64,000 bases of DNA from Lunularia cruciata (lineage: Eukaryota > Streptophyta > Marchantiopsida > Lunulariales > Lunulariaceae). The first letter of the stretch is position 1; each line of letters begins with the position of its first letter. The notes under the pieces are model-generated. The model saw only the letters and a program-made list of their open reading frames with translations. It was not told the origin of the DNA and ran no database searches. The stretch covers positions 28,460,501-28,524,500 of the forward strand of contig OX419761.1 of the NCBI GenBank assembly GCA_948567375.1, written 5' to 3'. The position numbers and the translations under genes are program-made. Positions 29,809 through 42,500 of this stretch are shown here, in pieces.

Positions 29809-31525
29809 AACAGTCAGCCGATGGATAACCTTATTCCATAGTAATCTGGAATCGTGACCATATCGTACACAGTACTAACTTCATCGCAAATTTCAGGTTT
29901 TACCTCCCCCAGCGGATACACAGGAAATACAGTAACCCTTTTATAGCAATGTGGAGAATTGCTGGGGTGGAAAGCAAATAGTGAGTGGTTTTACGTAGGC
30001 TACGCCAAATAGACTTGACCAAGTTCCATGGACCACGAACAAGCTTGATCGAAATTGAATTAATTCAATGTGCTCATCTTGGTCCTTCTTATCCTTCCTT
30101 ACACGCAAAATTTAAGGAACAATTTGATTAGTACCTATATTTGCCGAGCAGAGCCAAGGATTGTCAGAAGCGGGCAGATTCTGTATGTGCTCTGCCTCGA
30201 GATAAGTATCTCTTTGCACCAAGAACGGACTTCTCTTTCATTGTATACAGGGGGAATGTTCAGGTTACAGATCTGCAAAAACATGCTGTCTGTCTGTCAC
30301 AGCAGCATTCTTCCTGGTAACAGTCGATAGGAACCACATGGTCAAATCAAAGGAGGCGCGTTAAAGCTCGTGCACCATTCTTCAGCCAATCAAGCTTCTG
30401 ACAGCAGCGAAGGAACAGTTAATAACTTTGTTCTCCAACTCAAACAGCACGAGACTTTTGCTTTCGGAGACATTTCTTGGATCACCAAACAAATTGAAAA
30501 GGCTCGGCATGTGAACAGCATCTCGAGCACGCACTAGAACTTATGCTTGATTACTAGATGTTATCACCCCGGGAGTAAATCAGGAGGTTCAAGATCAACA
30601 TAATTCGATCTGGACTACTATATGAATGGCCCCTCATTGACATATGTCATGATATGTCATGAAAGGATGCTTTGTCGAGCACCTTAGAACCTAGTGAGCT
30701 GTAGAAGTTGATGATTGGCGTTATTAAGCGCTGGTACAAGAGCAGTTAATCGTAATTCGAGCTTTAGCTCGTCTCAGCTCATCATATTCTTTAGGCTTGG
30801 TAAGCTGTAACTCCACTAGACCAATTTTCTTCGGGTAAGCTGCAAGCATTTGTCCTGGTAATTCTGTAGGTTTTCAAGATCACCATGGTATCTCTGTGAA
30901 TCTTGTGGTATCGGAAAGTTTATGACTCCAGGTTATCCACCAAAGGTTTCCTCGTCACTTGTGCCTCCTGGCTGAATCTCGAATTTTCTGTAGTGGACCA
31001 TGACTAACGAGGAGTAAAATCGTAATCCAACTGATCTGAAACTCTATGTTCATGACAGCTAGCAATAACTATTTTGCTGTGGGTGGAGTCTGCCTGGATT
31101 TCTAGATTTTTGTATAACAGTCTTGCTCTTTTACTTCATAAAATGAAATAAGGTATAAAAAGAACAAAATCGTGGCAGTTGGTCAAGGTGTTCACGATTT
31201 ACATACCTAGCAATCTCATACTGACAGTACCGTTAAGTAAGGTCTAGTGGGAGTCATTTATGAGAGAATGTTCTTTCTGGTGCCTTCCACTCCGAAGAAT
31301 TCGAATCATAGATAGACCCGCACTTTGAGGAGACAATAAAGGTCTTGAACCCACAAGGATTTGAAGTAGATTTAGGGCTTGGCAAGGGCAAGCAGGACGG
31401 CACATGAGAACTACAAAGGAGGCTTTATAGTGCAGCTATGCCACGAATCAGAGGTACTTAGCCAGCATGGAGCAGACTCCTCTGCTGAAGGCTGTTGATA
31501 TTCGCCCTGTGCTAGTTATACAATG

Positions 31526-31980
31526 GTGATATCTTGTTTATTTTTTTATCTTTGCAGGTACATGCAGCCCAGATATCAATAGCCATGTCTGAAACAATAA
31601 GCAACTGTAATTACTGTTTGGAGTGAAAGATTTGTTTCACGAGTATCAACGTGTTCTCCATGAAAAGCACATTCAGGGAGGAAATTTTTTGAAAGACTCC
31701 GTGTTCTTCGTCCTCTTGTGGTCAGGACGAAGAACAACGATCGCGATATCTTGTTTCCTTCGGAGTTACTATGTACATACAGGTCAGAAAAAGCTCTATT
31801 TTCGGTCACTGTTGCAGTGAAGGATTGTTTCACGAGCATCGACTTGGTGATATCTTGTTTGTGAATCAGTTATCAATTATCGGTAAATCTCTCCGGTTTC
31901 ATTATTTATTTCCAGAACAATAACACATCTGCAGTCACTGTTTGCGTTCAAGGAATTCTTTTTCACGAGCATCAACATCT
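31526..31980 (+). repeat. Degenerate three-unit tandem repeat
   Basis: Units share GTGATATCTTGTTT, then AGTGAAGGATTGTTTCACGA and GCATCAAC-type words, with unequal spacing (193 and 143 bp between the TTTCACGAG words). Origin unknown. Confidence 0.55.
31702..31736. repeat. 13-bp perfect inverted repeat
   Basis: TGTTCTTCGTCCT (31702-31714), a 9-base spacer, AGGACGAAGAACA (31724-31736). It lies inside the second unit of the degenerate repeat. Confidence 0.8.
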
Positions 31981-33882
31981 ACCTCTTGGAAACGCTTCCC
32001 TAAGCCCACGAGCTCCTCCATGCTTTAATTGCCGAGACCAACTTAGTTCCTGTGTCTACACTTGCTTTGTTGCCTGACAGCAATTGCATTTAGATTAAAA
32101 ACTCGAATTTACGAATGATCCGAGCGCAGGGAGCACTGTACAGCTCGCAACAGATCTGTATAATCCTGTCGAGATTGTTTGACGTAATCTACTGCGGCTT
32201 TCTTTTGTTCCTTCGCACGCATTTTGAGATACACTTCCCCGAAATTGCACGAGTTCCTTCTTACACAAAATCTTCACCATCTCAGTTGTTTAATCGCGGT
32301 CCAATCAAGCCTCCTCCCACAGTGCCAACCATCTCCACAGTAACACATTCCATCCATGCGCAGCTTGTTTCCAGAAAATCTTAACATTTCAAAATATCTG
32401 CCTTCAGCCATATTCTCCTTCTTCTTATTCTTTCACTTTGCGATGTGGGCCCGTCGCTGATAGTAACAATCCCAGGCACAAAAACCATGAAATCCACTCA
32501 TATCGGTTGTCCGTCACGAGTTTTAAATCTACCGGAGAGGACGCAAGTTCAATACCCCAAATCTAGAAATTTTGTTTGAATTGATCGTCAACTCCTACCC
32601 ACGTGAATGGCGCTGACAATTTAATCTACTCCACATTGCTTTGCACTCAATGTGAGTCAGGTATTGACCCAGAGTTCAAGGGACAGTGATCAGAGCTAAT
32701 GGGCCACCGCAAAAGTGTTTCTTGATCACTAGTCACTTCCTTTTGAGGTAATACATTATTGTTGTGGCGAGACTGTGTAAGCGGCCAGAGTGAACCTGAG
32801 TCGAAGAGGATGAACTAAAGTGCTTTGGATCAGCAACACGAAAGAACGAGGAAGCTGAGGAGCCAGCCTGGTGGGAATCTTGGCAAACGTTATTTGGTGC
32901 GGGAAAAGTCTAACTTTTCTTGATATTGCAGTTAAACCAGCGCATGGTGGGGCGTTTCTTGTTTACTCGAAAGAAAATCTGCGTTTCATAGTCAACTAAA
33001 AGTGAAGAAGATTCTACAATTTCTGACAGTATTGTGGAGGTTCAAAGGGTGAGGTGAAGAGTGAGACAAGGATACAGGGAGGGAAAGAAGCGAGCAACCT
33101 CCAACTCCTCTGGTATGAGAAATGGACCTGTGAATAGTAGTTTGCTCCTACACTCAGACACAGAGACGGACACTCCGCAGCATAAGTCTAGATTTAGCTT
33201 GAACTGCTTCCACGATGTTTGGAAGCGGAGCTGCTGGAGTCGAGGACTGTTACCTGAACTCATGGGAGAGGAAACCGTCAAATTCCCTGTCCTGCCATTT
33301 TGTTTCTACTAATCTGTTAGAGTCCCATTGTTCCATCAGTGCTGCGCCAGTAGCCACGGTCATCATACACTTACACACTCAACGGCTCCAACAAGCGTTG
33401 TGTACCCGTGAGGATCAACTACTTTTCACCCCTCAGATTCTCGTGTAAAACTTCATCTGATCTAATCATATTTTCCGGAGTTTGGTATTTCGTTGTAGCA
33501 GTTACACGAGAAAGTAGCCAATGGAGAGAGGTTCAGACAGAGAATCTACATAAAGTTGAATCTAACTAAGTGAAACCTGAAAGAGATGGAAACTCCTTTT
33601 GCCAAAAAAGCGCAGTAACGTTCTCTTCGCTTCCGATACGGCTCAACGGAGGACGATGTTGCTACTAAGTTTGATGGATGTTAAATTGTAAACTACTATA
33701 CTGTTGTCAGTATTTGTTTATTTAAGCCCCTTTATTAACATCATAGTTCAACTGGTCATCACAATACGTTTGGGATCAGATCTGGACCACGGGTGATGAG
33801 TGGCCGAAAGAATGATGAAGCTCGCCATGGAGGTCCCGGATCTGTCGTGGCCTCTTTCGCCAACCAAGTACATAAAGCGTCC

Positions 33883-34042
33883 AAAAGCGACACAACTAGA
33901 GAAACAAGAGGGATGGAAAGCCATCATGCCGAACAAAGATAAAACCTAAGAAGGACGGGAAGACCCCATCAACCGAACAAGGATAAACCTGAGAGGTAAA
34001 ATAGAGCTAAGCCCCAATACATCGAAAGTATTGGGGCTTAGC
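33883..34042 (-). mobile_element. Truncated LINE tail copy with fold-back 5' end and doubled tail module
   Basis: Minus strand: TATTGGGGCTTAGCTC, then CTTGTTCGGTTGATGGGG and TCTTCCCGTCC, then a second module TTTGTTCGGCATGATGGC and TTTCCATCC ending GTGTCGCTTTTGG. Both modules keep the hairpin (GATGGG/CCCGTC using a G-T pair; GATGG/CCATC). At the 5' end GCTAAGCCCCAATAC (34006-34020) is inverted as GTATTGGGGCTTAGC (34028-34042). Confidence 0.72.
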
Positions 34043-37000
34043 CTCAATAGCCTCGAGCTAAGTACATAGCATGATGTACTTTGGATTCTATGGGATGGCC
34101 AGTGGTTGCAGGAATACTTAAAATCTCATACGACGGAGAAGTTTGAAGAGAAATATGAGAAATATTAATGGGACATATCACTATAGAATCTCCCTTTGAA
34201 ATAGGAGTATCGCATCTGCTTACTGAAAACACGGTAAGATCTTATTATACTACATTTGGATGGCCTTTCCATATGTAGCGTCGTGGTTTCCCACCTTCAA
34301 CCATTGACTCGGTTCAGCTTTACGTTGGCAGTAACTCCTCCACCTTCGGTTGTCTATATATCTTTAGATGGAGCTACTAGAAGAATAATATGCCACTTCG
34401 GTAGTGTCCCCTAATGTTGTATCATCAAAGTTCAAAGATTTTAATTGTACCTTATGGTAAAAACATTCCATTGTGTAGTATCTCAGAATGAACTCGAACC
34501 TTCAGACAAAATTTCAGCTCGTTTCATCCTTTTCTTGACCTCACTTGCAGTATTGTTAAGATATGTACTTCACCACATATAACTCCATTGCATTCCACAC
34601 TCGGTGTTGTTGCCATTCTCAGCACTGAACTTAGAAATAATTTCAGTACGCGTATCATGTTGTCCCTGATTGTTGTTTTGATCTCCCTAGTCCAAGTCCG
34701 TCGGCGGGGTTGAGGCGACCACCCCCCTCAAGACGATAGGAATTCTGTTACAATATAGGACTTATTTCTTCTTTAATCGTCAGCCTCGACCCTGAAGAAC
34801 TGATTACGAGGGTAAGGAACCGTATGTTAGCGGAACCGATTACAGACATAGTGTATATGCTGGAGTGCCGAGTATTTCTGATCGAAAGCTGAGTTTAAAC
34901 CAGTCGCTCCAGTATACTGCTACTTCTGTCAAGGACATCTCACTCCCTTGAAGCAAAAGCGAAGAGTTCAATCACCGACTGAGCGGCCAAACACTCCACA
35001 TTCCCGATATTACATCTCGCCGGTGAATTGATTACCTATGTTTGACTTGGATGATCCATGTTCATGATCAGCTAAAACTCTTGTCAACAATCAATAGATG
35101 AGACACAATTTCACCAAGAGATTCAACAGTTTGACTTTGAGTGACGAAACAATCGACTAGAGTAATGCTTCCGGACGTTGACTAACTATCGATTCCTGTC
35201 AGAAAATGGTGATGCTGAGCAAAACGACAATTCTCACTTTCTCAAATAGTTGAAACTCGTTTACTACTTGGATCCGATCTGGAGATTTGAAAAGGACTTA
35301 TGTCTGCAAACACCGCTCTCCATGAGAAAGAGATGAGGAGGAGCTAGCGCGACGTACTGAGTCTAAGCCACCGCATGGCACCGTGGGGATTCATAAAGCT
35401 CCGATTGACTCGACAAAATGTGCAGTCCTACACATTCGGCGCCATTCAGTTCACAATTAAATGTTTGGAGACACCTGAAAATGGTGAAGGATAGCTCAGT
35501 GAAATTCAGTGCTCTGCCTACTAGAGGCCAGTTGAGACTTTCTCCATACAGAATCACAGTCAAGTTGGATGGATCTAAATTGACATGTGCGCAGCTTTCG
35601 ATAACAACGTTTCTGGCACGAGCCCACGTAGCTTATCCCAATTGTGGTGTGCCTGAACACTCGCTAACCACAAACTTTAGGAGTAGAAATTTAGACATTC
35701 ACTAGTGTGATTTTAAAAAATGGCACAAGAAAATGAAATTTAAGTGGAAGGGAATTTGGTGCAAGGTACAGTTTGGATGGGCCAATATTATACATTCTGG
35801 TGGTGGCCACGAATTGGATCGTTCCCAGCTTTCGACGCCTATTCAAGACGGCTTCCAATTGCTGCTGTCATTTGCTTCTCCTTCTTCCACCTTTAGAGCA
35901 TTTCTTAAGTGAAGTCTAGAATTTCAGGTCACGGTTTCCCACAAGAAAAGGGTGCCTACAATAATGATTTGCACGGTTTCTCGGGTCTGACATTTCTGGG
36001 GGTGGTCGTTAGGTGTTGATTAAACTCGGAGCTCCTCGGGCCCACAAAGCTGCTGTTCTTCGACCACCACCGCCATCTCCTGGGTACGGAACCTCCGTGT
36101 AAGTAGTTGGAAGATGAGATCTTAAATTTGCGCATCCATATCCATTTAATTTTGACCAATTAACTTTCATTGTCAACCTAATAAGTAGCCCATTAAGTGT
36201 TGTGGAAGTGCTTCAAAATTACTCGGAACCCGAGCCTTTTGCTACTGCTACTGTGCTGTTCTCCGCACCTCGCACTGTAGGGAGAAGGAGCTGTAGAGTG
36301 TGGTGCTAACGCTACAGTATATTCTGTGAATTCTGTGCCCGCAGCATCATGAGATGGGGAAGAGAACTCTGCAGTGGGTTTACGCTGGGTTTCCACTCTT
36401 CGATGCATCACAGAATCTACTTGTGTATGTATTTTGTGGGGACTCAACCCCAGTGCTTTACTTCCGGCCGTTCAAAAGTCCGATGTAGTAAGCTATATGA
36501 AGAGAAACCCTAACTTGGGGAGGTTCTATACTTAGTAGACAGTCTAGTCTCTTCTCTCCACAAAGTTTGCTCTCCATACGTACAGTGAGGAAAAATGCGT
36601 TGTTATAGCTGAGACGATACAATTAAAATCTTTCCTTAAGCTTGAACCCTAGTCGCATACCAACTTCCGGAGTCACTTGCTCATCCAAAGAATTGCTCAG
36701 GTAATCAAAACCTGGAATTCTATCTTTCTTGGTCACTATCAATAGAGATTTCAATCGAAATCCAAACCTGACTGTTGAGTTTTTCATCTCCACGTTCTGG
36801 AGTAGTCCGCAGAGTCAGTATGGGTTATGCAACCAAGATTCGTCCAGGTGTTTCAGACTTCCCGAAAATGGTCCCGATAATTTTGCCATTTCCCGCCTAT
36901 GTTTATGAGCGACTTACCTCTACAATGTAAAGACCAGAAGGAAAGGCAATGCCTTGGCGTAAATAGAGTTCACAACAAATCTTATAGGTGGTGGAAACAT

Positions 37001-37539
37001 TTTGTCTGGGATATCGGAGAAAATTTTGAAAGCCAACGGCTCGTCCCATCGTCATTGTAAGATCGAGACGGGATACCGTTAAAAAGGGGTATAATTTCTT
37101 TGCAACTCCACCTTTTCACAGTGGGCACTTAGAATTGCGTATGCAACAAGATAATTCTTACAATTCACTTAATACGAGCTATTAATATCCAATACTACAT
37201 CGGCACGGGCTCACTGAAGCTGGGTTGCAAAGGAATAAAAACACCTTAATATGGACAAACGGTCCGAACAGTACTATAACTGGTTTGCTGCTTGAACCTC
37301 ACATCCGTTAAAACTTCCAAGAGTGTAGTCAACTGTTACAAATCTTGCATGGTTGTATACAGTTCAAGTCCAATATCACATCTGAACTTCCCCAGGTTAG
37401 CTGAGTAGCAAAGGATACCTTTTGTCTGTTCAGCACTTGGCAATTCAACAGTGCCACTACAGCTTTTGCAACTTAACCTCAAAACCTTTGGACTTCCTAG
37501 AGTGGCCAAACTTCGAGAGTATGGCGCAACTGTACTAGA

Positions 37540-37738
37540 GTCCACAAACTTTGCACAACAGAAAATTCCAGGACCATTGTTACAATACAAGAACTCGTGC
37601 TCGTAGAGTCGGACGCAGATCGGACAAACAAAATGCAGGTCCACAAGCTTTGCAAAATAGAAGATCCTAGATAACCATACTCGCGATACACGAAAGCGTA
37701 CTCGTAGAGTCGGATGCAGATCGAACAAACAAGATGTA
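37540..37738 (-). repeat. 99-bp tandem duplication within an open frame
   Basis: Copy 1 starts GTCCACAAACTTTGCACAAC at 37540 and copy 2 GTCCACAAGCTTTGCAAAAT at 37639. The period is 99, i.e. 33 codons. A minus-strand frame (37728-37336, no known domain) stays open across it, with ICVRLYEHEFLY-like segments repeated. Whether it is coding is unknown. Confidence 0.75.
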
Positions 37739-37822
37739 AAGTACCAAGAGTTCTGAAGTTACATTTACATTTCAAAATCCACCACCACAGTAGGTCGCCA
37801 AAATTGGGCTTTCAGTACTAGG

Positions 37823-37914
37823 GATGCATGTTTCAGCGACACGCCATCTGACTCAAGCTTGGTGTAGAGATGCATGTTTCAGCGACACGCCAGCTGACTC
37901 AAGCTCGGTATATG
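37823..37914 (+). repeat. 46-bp tandem duplication
   Basis: GATGCATGTTTCAGCGACAC at 37823 and again at 37869, with CTGACTCAAGCT in both. Two copies only. Confidence 0.88.
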
Positions 37915-38384
37915 TCAACATCTCCGCGGAGAGCTCTGGATGCGATCTAGAGACGAGACACGGCAGATGGTGGAAATCCCAAACTCTCAAGGTCTAGATA
38001 TTCCTGCAGGTATAGATCTTGCACGGAATTTACAAGTCATCTAAGAACATCATCTACCTCGATGGCAGCAATTACAGAACATCGTATGTGCATTCAACAT
38101 CGAACCTCTTTTTAAAAGGTCAAATTCTCCACTTCTAATCTTCTATATTCGCACAAGATATTTGCTAAGGAATGCGTGCGAGACCGTCTCAGATAAACCC
38201 GGAACAGCTTCTGGTATTTACTGTACACCTTCGTAACGAGTTTCTCCTCTTCAAAGGGTTTTCCAATTGGATTTCGTAAAATTTACGCAAGTGTAATAAC
38301 CAACGTCCTGATCTGTGTCCAATGTAGCGCTCTTTTCAAAAAATGGAACTTCGAGTAGTATACAGTTGATCGAAGCCTAGTCTT

Positions 38385-39095
38385 CTAATAAACCGGAGTG
38401 GACATCATCTTCTCGAACTCCTCAAAATTGACGAATCCATCCCCATCACTGTCAACACTGTTGATCATCCGACTGCACTCCTCCATGGTCAAACTCTGCT
38501 CTCCGAGCCTCTTCAGAACCTGGTGCAGTTCCTCGGCAGATATTTGATTGTTCCTGTCAATGTCAAAGACATGGAAAGCCGCCCTCAATTCTTCAGACCG
38601 AGACTGCGCGCCTTTCTCAGTGCCAGTAGTCATCTTGTTGAGGTTTATAAATTCCTGCAAATCAATTTGTCCATTACCATCCGCATCAACGGCCTTGACC
38701 ATGAGTTCAAGTTCATCATCTGTAGCGTTATCTCCAAGACACTGCAGAATTATCCCCAGTTCAGAGGCTGAGATGTGGCCATCTCCATTCACATCAATGA
38801 GTCTGAAGGCCTCAGCAAGCTCCTTCTCATGTTGATCTTCTGCCGAGAGATTGGAAGATTTCTTCGGCACAACCTCTTCGATCTCACCGGAGTGGGATAC
38901 CGTCGGTGCAGGTGTAGATATCTGATGTTGCAGCGTCCTCTCAGATGCTACAGGATACGACTTCTGAGACTCCAACCCGCCTCTCCTCACACTCTGAGAA
39001 GGTGAAGGAAGAGAGGAAGCAGATATCCCCATCGATGAAGGACTCACTTCCTGCCCCCTTGACTTCTTTCCCTGAAACATCTTTGGCATCTTCAT
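38385..39095 (-). CDS. Calmodulin-like protein with four EF-hands
   Basis: 236 residues from the ATG at 39095 (MKMPKMFQGKK). An upstream in-frame TTG at 39125 is not a likely start. Residues 1-80 are Ser/Pro-rich and probably disordered. Two EF-hand pairs follow with complete 12-residue loops: DVNGDGHISASE (101-112), DADGNGQIDLQE (137-148), DIDRNNQISAEE (178-189; Asn instead of Gly at loop position 6, so perhaps weaker) and DSDGDGFVNFEE (215-226). All loops keep Asp at position 1 and Glu at position 12, so four calcium sites are possible. This is the plant CML family: calcium sensors that change shape on calcium binding and pass the signal to partner proteins in cytosol or nucleus. It is intronless, as many CML genes are. 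No Cys suggesting C-terminal lipidation is seen. Confidence 0.93.
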   Translation of the reverse strand: MKMPKMFQGKKSRGQEVSPSSMGISASSLPSPSQSVRRGGLESQKSYPVASERTLQHQISTPAPTVSHSGEIEEVVPKKSSNLSAEDQHEKELAEAFRLIDVNGDGHISASELGIILQCLGDNATDDELELMVKAVDADGNGQIDLQEFINLNKMTTGTEKGAQSRSEELRAAFHVFDIDRNNQISAEELHQVLKRLGEQSLTMEECSRMINSVDSDGDGFVNFEEFEKMMSTPVY

Positions 39096-39439
39096 CCTGA
39101 TCTGCTGATTACCTACGACCAACAACCGTTTGCTGAAGACAACGTTGAACTAGAATGCAGTATGTACTAAGCCGGGGCTGAGTTCACGGAGAGAAAATTC
39201 ACGGAGACTGAACCATTATCGAGAACCAGGCCACCATTCGATCTAGACAAGAAAACTAAGCGTTCGAGGGAGAGTAAGGACAGTGCAAACAAAGACGAAA
39301 TAATTGCTGCAGTGAAATGGCAATGGTACTCCCTAGCTCTATCTCTCTCGAGCTTCACAACTTCAGATTGGAGTAAGACGGGGCGATGCGCATGCTCGTC
39401 CAGTGCACACGGATGGGGGAGAGTTTGGTTAGTAAGCGA

Positions 39440-39530
39440 CTGGAATGATTTGCCTGGGATTCCACGGACTACGGGTTGATATAAATTCAGGAGAGAGAAG
39501 AAGGTAGAGGGAGCAAAGTTGTAAGGAGGG
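39440..39530 (-). promoter_or_regulatory. Candidate promoter of the calmodulin-like gene
   Basis: On the minus strand a pyrimidine-rich patch (CTTCTTCTCTCTCCTG, about 39487-39505) is followed by ATTTATATC (39478-39486), a weak TATA-like string. That would leave a 5' leader of about 350 bases before the ATG. Inferred from position; no other support. Confidence 0.3.
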
Positions 39531-42500
39531 CAGCTTCCAGGAATGCCCGCCCCCACCCTTCCCACGATCTCCTTCTAAAGCACGGAATGTACTGACTCTG
39601 CAACACCGTAGTCTGTATGCCTCTCTCTCTTTCTCTCTGTGCTTTTCTGGAACTTTACGACGGCTGATGGCAGCAGCAGCTACCTTATCGTGGGGTACAA
39701 ATCAGAGGAGCTCGACAGCCCACCACGGCGGAAGGTCCCATACGACGACGATGGCCCATTACTGATCTACGCAACAACGAAGGTACTCAATGCTCACTAC
39801 CCCATTATCTTGAGCCGCAGTTCTCTCTACTTGTTCTAATTGGCGATGAGTCAACGGTTCTATCTATCTATCTGCAATCTACTCTACAGAGGAACAATGC
39901 CATAGCTGTACACTCGATTTGTAGACAAACTTTGCCGAACATTGTGCTGCTGTGCCAATGCAATTTGCTAACCTCTAAAAATATCTCCAACTAGCATTGA
40001 CACCCCCTAATAGTCACCGAGCTTTGTATGTCTCCGAGTAGATTTCCGTTCATTCTGTCCTTTTCTTGTCCCTCCCCCCTTCCTCGATGTATCCTCTCCT
40101 GTCTCTCTCTCTCTCTTGTATGTAGGGCCACTCGCCGCTGCTGATTTGTAGTTTTCATCTCCAACTCTTCCATCCGCTCCCGTTTTCTGCTGCCTAGGAA
40201 AATTAAAAGTTTCAAGGCCGGAGTTCCGCGCTGCTTCCCAGTTCCTGACATGTCACAAGAACATGAGAGTTCACACGACACGATGACCCCCCGAGAAACT
40301 GCGAAGAAGCAGCGCCCCCCTGCTGGGCCCGCGCGGCTTCAAGAACTCCAGTTCCGAGTGGTTCCCGGCCGTCCGCTCGTATTTAGGATACATTTCCCGG
40401 TTTCCGTTTTTGACTCCTCCGTCCGCTCGTATCCTTTCGGTTCACCTCCGCTCCTTCCGTTCTTTGTTGTGGTTTTCCTCTTTCATGCTAACGAGTGATG
40501 ATGATATACTTCGTTTCAAGGGCCTCAGATAACCTCCACAGATGAATGGCATGTTCAAGTCCAGAGATGGCGCACCATACTACCAAATATCAGATGCATT
40601 GATAAGCTGAAGGGACGGACCCGTAAGCGAATTTCATCAGCATTCACTTGTCTTCTTGCACCATAACTTCGTACTCTACTCACGCGAGGGACAAAGGCTG
40701 GAAATAGACTGATATTCAAGCGTTGATTGCAACAGCTTCAAAGTATTGGATTTGTGTATGGAGAAGTGATTTTAACGAGTTTCAGTTCAAACTTCTTTTT
40801 ATCTGTCAGAATTGAAAACTATCGAATAGAATTTGACAATTCATTTCGATACATTTTAATTTCGGACGAATAAGAGATTCTTAAATCTGATGTAAGAGAT
40901 TGTTAAATCTGAACGATGTAAAATGATTATAAGCGACCTAAGTATTTTTACGTGACAATCTTAACTATGAAATTGGTTTTCCAAGTTTTTTAGAATATAG
41001 TCGAATTTCAGTAGTCAAAATATATGTGTGTTGTGTGTGTGTGTCAAAATATAAGCAAGGATGAGGAATTTTAAAACTTGATTAGAATATATTCCTCATT
41101 CAAAACACTTTTCGATGATATTTTATTCAACAAAAAGACAATACGAAGGATCTTATCTTGATTAGCATGGCGTACTATTACATATATGCTCAAATTAAAA
41201 CTTCAAAGATATAAATGATATATTTTTCTTTACCATAGGGATCAAGATGATAAGCAATATGCATGCAATTATTGTTCCAAAGATCTTAATCATGACTCGC
41301 AAGAACTTGCTTGATTTAACATGATATAGAAAAAAAAATCACAAATAACTCTATAAAGTATTAGAACATACTTCAAACATCAAAGGAAATTTCAGAAAAG
41401 AATCCCAAAACATACCTAGTAACTTTTTTAAGGACTGGGAAGTCTGGTAAGTTAATGGAGAGATGTTCAAAAGACTTAGACGAGAAGTGTTGATGAACCT
41501 TTATAAGGAAGTGAGTAACTTACTTGATTGGCTCTATAAAAATAAATTCAGTATCTTACTTGATTGGGAAGTAAAGCTTCAAAATAACCACTAGAAGGAG
41601 AAAAGTAAAATAATGTCTAACTTTTGAGCCAAAACCATCTGACTAGAATATCATTGTTAAGAGTATAAAGGAATTTTTTTCTATAAGAGCAATATTTGAG
41701 CCCTACAAGCATACAAGATGTTGATCAAAAATCATATTAAGATATACATTATTCAACATAAATTTTTAATAAATTGATTTTGAGAATAATTTTAGAGGAT
41801 GCTATTATTGTTAAGAACTTGGACATTTCATCAAATATTACTCAAGTTACATTACAGAAACTTTATTAATTTCAGAAGTTGAATATGTGGAACTTTTATA
41901 ATATAATGGATGAAGAGAATATCAATCCAAGCCGAGATAAGTTAAGTAACTTACCAAGTGCACCACTAATTCAAGTGACATTGAGAGCTCAACATTCATA
42001 CTTAATTTATCATTTCCATATAGTAAAAAATCAATATAATACAATAGTATATGGATTTACCATATTAGTTTAAGTATTGTGGTATTCTACAAGATATCTA
42101 GTAGGATTCATATATTAGTATTTAAAAGTTACTTAGGAATCTTCTTATAATCTTCTTAAGGCTCCTTATCATCCATTTTATTTTATTGTACCACTCTTTA
42201 TCTTCTACTCGAATGGAGAAAGTTCAAATTGCACTTGAAACAATTATTTACTCTACCATATGCCAATTTCAACTTGCTCTACCTACAAACCTCTATAAAA
42301 AGCCTCCAATTTCTTGGATACATCACTTCATCATTCTTCTTAAGTAAGTAATCCACTCTCATTGAAAATGACTTTGCTTTCATATTATCATAATTTAGCT
42401 TATAAAAGGAAAGTTGCTTTGATGTCATAATAACTTGGGTTGACATAAATATTTCACCAAAATACTTATCAAGCGATCACTCACCCTTCTTTATATAGTG

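Larger units (their letters stand above)
29809..33882. other. Low-gene region with degenerate repeats
   Basis: No convincing gene on either strand. 31526-31980 holds a degenerate repeat: GATATCTTGTTT near 31528, 31745 and 31849, each followed downstream by TTTCACGAG at 31635, 31828 and 31971. A 13-bp inverted repeat lies at 31702-31736. The remainder shows no feature I recognise. Confidence 0.45.
34043..38384. other. No recognisable gene; two small tandem duplications near the right end
   Basis: Open frames here are short and without known domains. Two tandem duplications at 37540-37738 and 37823-37914 are listed separately. The last 300 bases form the 3' flank of the calmodulin-like gene. 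Confidence 0.45.

Noticed and set aside
38385-39125. Longer calmodulin-like protein starting at 39125
   Set aside because: The codon at 39125 is TTG. The first ATG in frame is at 39095 and is followed by another Met two residues later, so 39095 was chosen.
39167-39565. 132-codon minus-strand frame just upstream of the calmodulin-like gene
   Set aside because: No ATG at its start and no domain; it coincides with the likely promoter and 5' leader of that gene.
40250-40498. 82-codon plus-strand frame with an ATG
   Set aside because: Composition is irregular, there is a direct repeat inside it, and no similarity to a known protein was recognised.
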